Under the pieces are notes generated by a model. That model did no database searches. It was not told where the DNA came from and saw nothing but the letters and a program-made list of their open reading frames with translations. Position numbers and translations under genes: made by a program. A DNA stretch of 32,644 nucleotides, from assembly GCA_026391475.1 (NCBI GenBank), contig JAPLED010000063.1, positions 1 through 32,644 on the forward strand, written 5' to 3'. Positions 1 to 7,711 of this stretch are shown here, piece after piece. Each line of letters opens with the position of its first letter. Position 1 is the first letter of the stretch. The stretch comes from Bacteroidia bacterium (lineage in GTDB: Bacteria > Bacteroidota > Bacteroidia > Bacteroidales > VadinHA17).

Positions 1-1748
1 TTTGTATAGTAGGGTGGTGGATGACAGGTAATGCAACGATTATTGGGGGGGATTTCATTCCCAAAGTTATCTTTTGTCCGCTCAAAAATAGCTTTACCAC
101 GAAGTTGAGATTCGGTCAGTACACCGTCTGGATTATACTGAAGATTAGGTGGATATTGAATTCCTGTTAATATATAGGCAGTAATTGCATCAAGATCCTT
201 ATAACTAAACTGTTCAGTCCTTGTCAGAACAGTAGAAAAACGCATCCCGTCTTGCTTATATACAGTCTGGTTTTTACCATTCCATTTGAATGGCGGAGTA
301 TCGCGGATATCACGTAAAGATTGTGTATTTGTCAGATTACGTCCCATATCCTTTGATGCCATATTATATACCAGGCCATCCTCATGCATGTCTGGATGAC
401 ATGTATAACAGTCGAACTGATTCTGAAATGTGTGTCCTGAATTGTTGAAAAGCCTGCGTCCCTGCCGGGCTACTGTAATCCTCCGGGGGCCGCCAAGGTC
501 AATAGTATTGATTGTCTCAAGACTTTCAGTATTTATTACAGCAATCCTGTCCTCCAGTTGCTCGGCAACATACAGGAATTTTCCGTCAGGGGAGAGTGCT
601 AATCCTTTTGGATCTGCCCCGGTGTAAATACGCTTAATAACATAACGGCTGCTGATTCCCAGATGATTAGAATAGGAACTTAGCATTTCAGGAGAAGATT
701 CAGCAATCAGGCTCCTGACAGAGTCAATATCAACCACAGAAATGCAATTCACACCTGAATTTGAAACAAAAGCTTTTTTCCCATCCGGTGAGATTACAAT
801 ATCAAATGGATCGGAATAATATGCATTTGGTTCATCGAGCAACAGCTGAATAACCCTGCCGTTTTCCTTCTGCTCAATGATCCCGATTCCATAGGTCATC
901 ATCCAACCCTGTTCAACCTGAATGGATGGGACCAGGTTCTTGGGCCTGATCATCGTCACTAATGCCATATCTCCGGTGGGAGTAAAGGCAACATTTTCCA
1001 TCATATAGGCTGATTCTATGTTACGTCGTTCGCTGATTCTTTGTCTGCTTTCATCCACTACTGTGAGTTCGCTCCTGACTGTTTCTCCATAAGGAGCAAT
1101 AAGGGCACGTCTGCTGGTCACATATAAAGTTTTTCCGTCTGGAGACAATTGTGTCCCGGTAGGATTATTTCCTGCGTTAAACCTTTTTCGTTCTTCTCCG
1201 GTACTGAGTTCAAAGACAGAAATATTTGATGAAAATGAATTGACAACATACAGAAATCTGCCGTCAGCACTTAAAGAAAGTCCGGCAGGACCATTGCCTG
1301 TTTTCAGAGTGTCAACCACTTTTGACGCGGCTAAATCTATAACAGATACATTATCAGACCATTGGTTACTGACGTAAGCCATTTTACCTCCATCATCAAG
1401 AACCACGCTATGAGGGTACTGTCCAACCTTGATTTTATTTAATACCTTACGATTTTCGGTATCTACTACAAGTAAATCATTGCTCTCCTGTGCTACAACA
1501 TACAAAAGGCTTCCATTTTTAGAAACAGCCATATTAAATGGTGAGTAATAATCTGCATTTACCAGTTTGGAAACCAGTTTGTTCTTTGATGTATAAAGAT
1601 GGCATGAGATACATAGAAGCGGATGATCATCAACAGCTGTCTTGGAATTAACATGTGCCCTGGCCAGTTTGTGTCCGGGAAAATGTGCAACCAATCCCAA
1701 CGAAATGAGAACTCCGAATATCAAGAGTAATTTATATGATCTCTTCAT
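1..1748 (-). CDS. Secreted YVTN beta-propeller protein with three c-type heme motifs and a C-terminal cytochrome-peroxidase-like region (partial, runs off left edge)
   Basis: Open minus frame from ATG at 1746-1748 (MKRSYKLLLIFGVLISLGLVAHFPGHKLARAHVNSK...) with no stop to base 1. CxxCH motifs: CISCH (1599-1613), CYTCH (396-410), CITCH (21-35). Repeated propeller strands such as 'LSADGRFLYVVN', 'LSPDGKTLYVTS', 'ISPDGKKAFVSN'. Not in the ORF track because no stop falls in the window. Confidence 0.85.
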   Translation of the reverse strand, partial: MKRSYKLLLIFGVLISLGLVAHFPGHKLARAHVNSKTAVDDHPLLCISCHLYTSKNKLVSKLVNADYYSPFNMAVSKNGSLLYVVAQESNDLLVVDTENRKVLNKIKVGQYPHSVVLDDGGKMAYVSNQWSDNVSVIDLAASKVVDTLKTGNGPAGLSLSADGRFLYVVNSFSSNISVFELSTGEERKRFNAGNNPTGTQLSPDGKTLYVTSRRALIAPYGETVRSELTVVDESRQRISERRNIESAYMMENVAFTPTGDMALVTMIRPKNLVPSIQVEQGWMMTYGIGIIEQKENGRVIQLLLDEPNAYYSDPFDIVISPDGKKAFVSNSGVNCISVVDIDSVRSLIAESSPEMLSSYSNHLGISSRYVIKRIYTGADPKGLALSPDGKFLYVAEQLEDRIAVINTESLETINTIDLGGPRRITVARQGRRLFNNSGHTFQNQFDCYTCHPDMHEDGLVYNMASKDMGRNLTNTQSLRDIRDTPPFKWNGKNQTVYKQDGMRFSTVLTRTEQFSYKDLDAITAYILTGIQYPPNLQYNPDGVLTESQLRGKAIFERTKDNFGNEIPPNNRCITCHPPPYYT

Positions 1749-1750
1749 AA

Positions 1751-3187
1751 CTATTCCAGTGAAACCTTTTTTTCAACGACTTTACTTATATGAACCGGTA
1801 TATTAACCGGGGGTTTTTTTACTGATATGGGTACTCTGTTCCCAGGAACCATCTCAGGGTCTTCGTGACAACCTACGCATCCGCGCCGCTCATTAGGACG
1901 CAGCCATATCCAGCCACATGGACCTTGTAAAACGCGACCGTTCTCATCAATGGTCTGTATTTGAAAAGGTATATCAGCGATAACCTTCAAATAAAAAGAA
2001 CCATCTTCCTCGACCTGAACCACTCCAAGCGTTGAGTCTCTTCCAATTACCTGAATTCTGGATGCTTTAGTCAAGGTGGAGGGATTACCTGATGATTGCA
2101 TTTCAATGACATTGATATCCTGACAAAGGAGTAATCCGGTTTTCACACCCATATCCACCTCGCTTGGCAGTTTTTTCGGATTGTCATGTTTTTCAACAAC
2201 AACTGCTTCTATTATATCAAAGTCATTATTATTATAGATAGTCTGGCCAAGGGTCTTATTTTCCGGATCAAACTCATAAAGAGCATACCGGTCAGCTTCA
2301 GACTTACGGTAGGAGACAAGCAGCCTGCCTGATTGCAGCGGGAAAACAGTCTGAAAATTACCTTTTATTTCAGATGTGAGATTAACCCATGTATGCAAAG
2401 GCCGGTTATAATTTATGGAAACTACATTTCCTCCTTCCTGACTGCCTTTTTCTGATTCTATAAATACTATTTTACCATTCATTGTTTCCCATCCACGGCC
2501 TGACAATTTACTACCCTCTGAACCTTTATAAAATAGCTCAGCCTTTGTACCATCCGGTCGGAGAACCATAAATACCGCATCTCTCTGATCAGGATTAAGT
2601 TGTCTGCTGATTGTTAAAACACGTCCGTCTTTCAAAACTGTTGAAGCAGAATATGTATTAGGATTAAAAGTAATACGTTGAATATTAGTTCCATCGAGAT
2701 TACAAGTGTAAAGTGAATGCCCTGTTTTCAACGAATCATCCATGGCTAATTTGCTAAATACCAAACGACCACCTGGCAAATATGAAGGATCGGTACAGTT
2801 TTCCAAAGAAGAGGTAATCTGCCTGATTTTTGAATCCTCTAAATTCATTTCCCAAATCTGCCATATATCGTTTAGCTTTTGCTGTGCAGAAAACAACAGA
2901 TGTTTGCCGTCATAGGAAATTTCGGGAGACTGAGCCGAATAGTAATCTTCTGTAAGTACCTTCAGCGAGCCACCTGATTTATAAGGGTTCATGGCAACGA
3001 TACGTGCCTTAGCGATATATCGCCAGGACTCTCCGGATACATTATTATTATCATGCCCCTTCCCGCTAACCTGTGTAAAAATGATCATGCCCTCCATGGA
3101 CTTATTCCTGCAGGATGAAAAAAAGATTCCGGAAGAGCCAAAGGCCATTATGACAGAAAGAATTATGGTCGCTCTCAGTCTATTCAT
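1751..3187 (-). CDS. TolB/WD40-like propeller lipoprotein with one heme motif, HzsA-related family
   Basis: ORF 1751-3271. The internal start MNRLRATIILSVIMAFGSSGIFFSSCRNK at 3187 gives a lipoprotein signal and avoids overlap with the upstream gene. Repeats such as 'PEISYDGKHLLFSAQ'; C-terminal 'WLRPNERRGCVGCHEDPEMVPGNR' (CVGCH at 1865-1879) resembles the HzsA-like family. Confidence 0.8.
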   Translation of the reverse strand: MNRLRATIILSVIMAFGSSGIFFSSCRNKSMEGMIIFTQVSGKGHDNNNVSGESWRYIAKARIVAMNPYKSGGSLKVLTEDYYSAQSPEISYDGKHLLFSAQQKLNDIWQIWEMNLEDSKIRQITSSLENCTDPSYLPGGRLVFSKLAMDDSLKTGHSLYTCNLDGTNIQRITFNPNTYSASTVLKDGRVLTISRQLNPDQRDAVFMVLRPDGTKAELFYKGSEGSKLSGRGWETMNGKIVFIESEKGSQEGGNVVSINYNRPLHTWVNLTSEIKGNFQTVFPLQSGRLLVSYRKSEADRYALYEFDPENKTLGQTIYNNNDFDIIEAVVVEKHDNPKKLPSEVDMGVKTGLLLCQDINVIEMQSSGNPSTLTKASRIQVIGRDSTLGVVQVEEDGSFYLKVIADIPFQIQTIDENGRVLQGPCGWIWLRPNERRGCVGCHEDPEMVPGNRVPISVKKPPVNIPVHISKVVEKKVSLE

Positions 3188-3198
3188 TAAAAAGATAT

Positions 3199-4914
3199 TT
3201 AGGGTTCTTTGACAGTAAGAATCTGATTGGCTTTGATATTCTCCAGAACCTGTAATTTGCCTGAAGGCCACTTAATCTCAATTCTTTCAATCATTTCATT
3301 CTTTGCAAGACCAAAATGCATCCGCGGGTCGTTCTGGGAAAGGTAACCTGTTGTACTTCTTTTCTGAGCTGTCTGCACCTTGCCTCCGGAAGTTACTTTT
3401 ACCCTGGAGCCGATTCCGTCCTTGTTGCTGGTAGTTCCTATCAGATTAAGTATCAGCCAGTTATTTTGATTCCCTTTATTGTTTCGCAGAAATGCACCTC
3501 GATTATTCAGATTCACAATATACCCATCAATATCACCATCATTGTCATAATCACCAAAGCAAGCCCCGCGTCCGACCAGTTTTTGCATAAAATATTTACC
3601 ACGTTCCGTCGAAACATCCTTGAATTTTCCATCGCCAATATTTTCAAATAACTGATCTTCCTGCCCATAAAGGTGTTTTAATGCACCGTTTGTTTTATAA
3701 ATATCAACATCGCCATCATTGTCATAATCTATAAATGATGAGGACCATCCAACAAATTGCCCGGCCGGCATTGCAATACCGGCAGGATATGATTTATCAC
3801 TGAAAATACCGTTTCCCAAGTTTTCATAAAGAGAACAATACTTATCATCAGAAACAAAAAGATCCAGTAATCCGTCACCGTTATAATCGGCAAAATCCAC
3901 TGACATGCTTACGGTTGATTCTCCAGCCTGACTGAATGCTGTTCCGGACATAGTGCCCCTGTCAGTGAATCCCTTTCCCCCGTCGTTGTGCCAGAGATAA
4001 TTCAGTGAATGATCATTGGATACATAAATATCAACGAAACCATCATCATCATAGTCAGCAGCCCCCACACCCATTGCTCTTCCATCAATGTCTTTGATTC
4101 CCATACTTTTAGTTACATCTTCAAAAGTACCATTACCCATGTTATGATACAATATATCCGGCTGGGCATCATAAGCCATCGGGCCGGGAAAGCCATCCGG
4201 AGCATAATAGTATTTATAATTAGAATCAAAATTGATGTAATTCCCTACATAAAGGTCAAGAAAACCATCATTATCATAATCCAGCCAGACAGCTCCTACG
4301 CTGAATTCATTTTCTCTTCCTCCAACCTTAGCACGTTTAGTAACATCGGTAAAAGTCCCGTTACCGTTATTTTTATAAAGTACATTTGCTCCGTAATTAC
4401 TTACGTATAAATCGGGATAACCATCATTATTGTAATCGCCGACTGTTACTCCCATGCTATACCACGGACCGCCCACACCTGCTTTTTTAGTAACATCTTC
4501 AAAAGTACCATCATGACGGTTCCGATAAAGATGGTTCTCAGGCAATTTAACTGGTTTTTCGCCACCACTTAAACCTTCAACCCAGGTACCACTGGTGATA
4601 TATAAATCAATGTATCCATCCTGATCATAATCGAGAAAAGCGGCACCTGCGCCACTTGATTCAACAATATTGGTCAAATCATCGTCACCGATGGAATGAA
4701 TAAAATCCAAACCGATCTCCTGCCCGATCTCCTGAAAATAATCATCATTTGCCTGGGGAAGGGTTGCGACCGATTGTTTCTGTGATTTAGATGAAGATTT
4801 ATTATTGGAATGACATCCGGACAGGATCAGCAAAAAAACGAAAAGGTAAACAAAGCACCTGTATTCATTTGAATTGCTGCAATAATTCTTTTTTATAAAC
4901 ATTGTGCGAGCCAT
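3199..4914 (-). CDS. FG-GAP/VCBS repeat lipoprotein with ASPIC/UnbV C-terminal domain (CRTAC1-like)
   Basis: Many Ca-binding loops (DYDQDGYID, DYNNDGYPD, DYDNDGFLD, DYDDDGFVD, DYNGDGLLD, DYDNDGDVD, DYDNDGDID). ASPIC motif 'GIGSRVKVTSGGKVQTAQKRSTTGYLSQNDPRMHFGL' and 'IEIKWPSGKLQVLENIKANQILTV'. Lipobox LILSGC. Confidence 0.92.
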   Translation of the reverse strand: MARTMFIKKNYCSNSNEYRCFVYLFVFLLILSGCHSNNKSSSKSQKQSVATLPQANDDYFQEIGQEIGLDFIHSIGDDDLTNIVESSGAGAAFLDYDQDGYIDLYITSGTWVEGLSGGEKPVKLPENHLYRNRHDGTFEDVTKKAGVGGPWYSMGVTVGDYNNDGYPDLYVSNYGANVLYKNNGNGTFTDVTKRAKVGGRENEFSVGAVWLDYDNDGFLDLYVGNYINFDSNYKYYYAPDGFPGPMAYDAQPDILYHNMGNGTFEDVTKSMGIKDIDGRAMGVGAADYDDDGFVDIYVSNDHSLNYLWHNDGGKGFTDRGTMSGTAFSQAGESTVSMSVDFADYNGDGLLDLFVSDDKYCSLYENLGNGIFSDKSYPAGIAMPAGQFVGWSSSFIDYDNDGDVDIYKTNGALKHLYGQEDQLFENIGDGKFKDVSTERGKYFMQKLVGRGACFGDYDNDGDIDGYIVNLNNRGAFLRNNKGNQNNWLILNLIGTTSNKDGIGSRVKVTSGGKVQTAQKRSTTGYLSQNDPRMHFGLAKNEMIERIEIKWPSGKLQVLENIKANQILTVKEP

Positions 4915-4970
4915 TTTTTATAAACCTATGATTATTAATAAATTTTTTTAAGAGAGACTTTCATTAAAAA

Positions 4971-5110
4971 ACTCACGTGAGCAACATTTATTTCCGACTA
5001 AACAAACTCACGTGAGCAATATTAAACCCTGACTATGCAAACTAACCTGGAATATATTAAACCCTGACTCTATAAATTAACTATGGCAATGTTAATCCAT
5101 GACTATTAAA
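4971..5110. repeat. Degenerate 35-bp tandem repeat, 4 copies; first two carry palindrome CTCACGTGAG
   Basis: Units 4971-5005, 5006-5040, 5041-5075, 5076-5110: actcacgtgagcaacatttatttccgactaaacaa / actcacgtgagcaatattaaaccctgactatgcaa / actaacctggaatatattaaaccctgactctataa / attaactatggcaatgttaatccatgactattaaa. Confidence 0.85.
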
Positions 5111-5112
5111 CA

Positions 5113-5145
5113 AGGATTAAAATAGGATTAAAAAAGGATTAAAAA
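5113..5145. repeat. 11-bp tandem repeat x3 (AGGATTAAAAW)
   Basis: aggattaaaat (5113-5123), aggattaaaaa (5124-5134), aggattaaaaa (5135-5145). Confidence 0.9.
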
Positions 5146-5171
5146 GTTCATAAAACAGTCTTTATCTACTA

Positions 5172-5213
5172 ACTTCGGACTTCGGACTCCCGGCTTCCGG
5201 CTTCCGACTTTGT
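5172..5213. repeat. 7-bp tandem repeat x6 (ACTTCGG/GCTTCCG-type)
   Basis: acttcgg acttcgg actcccg gcttccg gcttccg actttgt, exact 7-bp period. Confidence 0.85.
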
Positions 5214-5262
5214 ACATTTGACTCTGATTATTCTCATGGATTTTATCAGAAGCACAAAACTT

Positions 5263-6589
5263 TTATGAGATTGTGGGAAGCAAAACAACAACCCTCGTAC
5301 CTTTACCGATTTGTGAGGAAAGTTTTATTGTCCCGTTATGATTTTTAATTATCTGATTAACAAGAGGAAGTCCTATCCCACTACCCGAAATAGAAATGGC
5401 ACTCAGAAATACCTATACCTCTGTCTTCAAAGACTACCTCAATCCATTTATCGACATGCTGAAACTTTACATCAACAGTATGGTCAGGGGAGTATTTGCA
5501 AGCATTATCTATTATGTTTGAAACGGCAACCTTTAGCAAAGACTCATCTCCAACTACAATCATCTGGTCAGAATCGGTTAATGAATTATCTATAGAAATA
5601 TTAATATGGTAATCGTTATTGAACCTTTTCATCTCCTCCTGAGCCTGCCAGAGAATTTCATCAATCCTGATCTTATTGTTTAAATTCACAGGACCCTCGG
5701 CGCTGGTGCGGGCTATCAAAAGTAACCTGTTTGAGAGGTCAATCAAAGATTTAATGTCATCAAGTACAGATCCAAGTGCAGACTTGTATTCTGTAGTTGA
5801 CCGGTCTTTCATCATCAAAACCTCCAATTGTCCATTTATAGAAGTAAGCGGCGTTCTTAGTTCATGCGATGCGTTCGCAATAAAATCCTTCTGCATGGCA
5901 AATGATGTCTCAAGACGTTCAAGCATTTTATTAAAAGTTTTTGCCAGTCTGCCGATCTCATCAGTTCCATTACCTTCAAAAACTCTTAAATTCAGGCTGG
6001 TAATAGAAATATCTTCGACCTTTTTTACCACATCTGATATAGGTTTAAGTGCTCTCCCCGAATAGAACCATCCGGCAATAAAAAACAATAAGAGACTGAT
6101 CAGACAAACAATTATTAAAATAATCTCTAATTTTTCCAGGCGTGCGGACCCCTCTGTGTCAACGGCTGCAGCAATAATCACAAACCTGTCATAAGTCGTA
6201 AAATATAATGTACCTATAACTTCAAACGGATACTGCTTATAGTATACCTTATAACCTAATCTTACTCTTTCGAGGATATTATTACTTATTTCTATCTCCT
6301 TGTTTTCATCTGAACTGTAAACAATATCATTATTAAAATTGATAATTATTATCTTTTCATTTTGCAGGTTGACAGGATTATTCTTTTCGATTCCCAGGAC
6401 ACGATTTGCATCAACTTTAGATGCATTAAATAGTAAATTAGCTGTGCCCCTGGCTTTATTCCAGAGGCGGTTATAAAAGTCATCCTTCCGGAAACTGGCT
6501 GAAGAAAAATAAATTGCAACTGATGCAATTATCATAATTATTCCTCCTAACAGGAGAAACTGTAGTGCTAATCTGGTCCTGATCTGCAT
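5263..6589 (-). pseudogene. Membrane sensor histidine kinase (HAMP, HisKA, HATPase_c), frame-disrupted between the G1 and G2 boxes
   Basis: ORF 5381-6622 has H-box 'ANASHELRTPLTSINGQLEVL', N-box 'SNIIDNACKYSPD' and G1 'EDRGIGIS', then ends abruptly as 'ECHFYFG*'. The remaining domain is in another frame down to TAA at 5263-5265: '...ISISGSGIGLPLVNQIIKNHNGTIKLSSQIGKGTRVVVLLPTIS*'. Likely start MQIRTRLALQF at 6589. Confidence 0.8.
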
Positions 6590-6590
6590 T

Positions 6591-7277
6591 CTAAAATTCT
6601 CCAAAAACATAGCCAAAACCAACCCTTGTATGGATCAGTTTTTTATCATATCCTTTATCAATTTTCTTTCGTAAGAAGTTAACATAAACATCTACAACAT
6701 TTGTACCGAAATCAAACCTGGCATCCCAAACCTTTTCAGCAATATCATTTCGTGACAATACACGTCCGCTATTCCTCATGAAGTATTCAAGTAAAGAAAA
6801 TTCTTTGGCAGTCAGATCAATATGTGAACTTCCTCTGGTGGCAACTTTCTTATCCAGATCAAGTTCCAGGTCACCGACAATAATCCTGTTTACTATGTCA
6901 TGTGATTGATTAGCTTTCTTAAGTAAAACCTTAACTCTGGCAAGCAGCTCCCTGAATTCAAATGGTTTGACAAGATAATCATCCGCTCCGGCATCAAATC
7001 CGATAATTTTATCATCAGTTGTGCCCAGGGCAGTAAGCATCAAAACCGGTACATTTGAATTCAGGTTCTTAAGCTTCTTACATAAATCCAGACCGCTTAT
7101 TCCGGGAATTACAATATCAAGTATGAAAAGGTCATATTTATAAAGTTGGGCAAGTTTTTCTGCAGACAATCCATCATAAGCTATTTCAGCATTATAATTG
7201 CTTTCTTCAAGTCCCTTTTTTATAAATGAAGCTACCTTCGGTTCATCTTCGACAATCAATATCTTCATTGAGTTCAA
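6591..7277 (-). CDS. OmpR/PhoB-family response regulator
   Basis: Receiver 'MKILIVEDEPKVASFIKKGLEE...DLFILDIVIPGISGLDLCKKL...LMLTA...GADDYLVKPFEFRELLARV' plus winged-helix 'TAKEFSLLEYFMRNSGRVLSRNDIAEKVW...VDVYVNFLRKKID...HTRVGFGYVF'. Confidence 0.96.
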   Translation of the reverse strand: MNSMKILIVEDEPKVASFIKKGLEESNYNAEIAYDGLSAEKLAQLYKYDLFILDIVIPGISGLDLCKKLKNLNSNVPVLMLTALGTTDDKIIGFDAGADDYLVKPFEFRELLARVKVLLKKANQSHDIVNRIIVGDLELDLDKKVATRGSSHIDLTAKEFSLLEYFMRNSGRVLSRNDIAEKVWDARFDFGTNVVDVYVNFLRKKIDKGYDKKLIHTRVGFGYVFGEF

Positions 7278-7611
7278 TTGTAAAAATATATATATACCTT
7301 CTAATTTATTCTCTATTCAGCAATATAAGAAATATTACCATTAAATAATCTTAGAACAATTAATAATCATTTCCGATGAGAATCTGCAATATACCTTATT
7401 ATATGTAGAGAGATTCTATAATTGTTCCCGGTTGTCCCCATCGTGGTTGGGCTCAAATCAGGTATCATAATTAAATCTTTCAACAGTCAGGAATTGTGTA
7501 AAACACTTATATACAATGCTTTGACAATTATTATTGATAACTTTTTGCGGATATATGATAAAAAATTCATTTTTTTTATTGTAGTTATGTTTTTTTTATT
7601 TTAATATTGCA

Positions 7612-7638
7612 TTAACTTAACCTTAACCTATATTTAAC
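7612..7638 (+). promoter_or_regulatory. Candidate response-regulator site: three TTAAC elements at exact 11-bp spacing upstream of susC
   Basis: TTAAC at 7612, 7623 and 7634 (an extra one at 7617) in 'attaacttaaccttaacctatatttaac', in the RR/susC divergent intergenic. Confidence 0.45.
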
Positions 7639-7711
7639 ATCGCATCAGTTTACCTTTATTTGAACCAAGTGTATGCTTGCTCTATAAAATTAATCCTTTT
7701 ATCTAACTAAC

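Noticed and set aside
430-627. Plus-strand ORF 430-627
   Set aside because: Antisense to the YVTN/heme reading frame; no domain features.
3316-4410. Plus-strand ORFs 3316-3651 and 4009-4410
   Set aside because: Antisense to the strongly supported FG-GAP/ASPIC gene; Ile/Ser-rich low-complexity translation arises from complementing repeated Asp/Asn codons.
4972-5016. CTCACGTGAG as a eukaryotic-type E-box site
   Set aside because: CACGTG resemblance is coincidental in a bacterial genome; treated only as part of the 35-bp repeat.
4971-5110. CRISPR-like regular spacing
   Set aside because: The entire 35-bp unit repeats and decays; there are no constant repeats with unique spacers and no cas genes.
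5338-6065. Plus-strand ORFs 5338-5595 and 5676-6065
   Set aside because: Antisense to the histidine kinase coding region, including its frameshifted tail.
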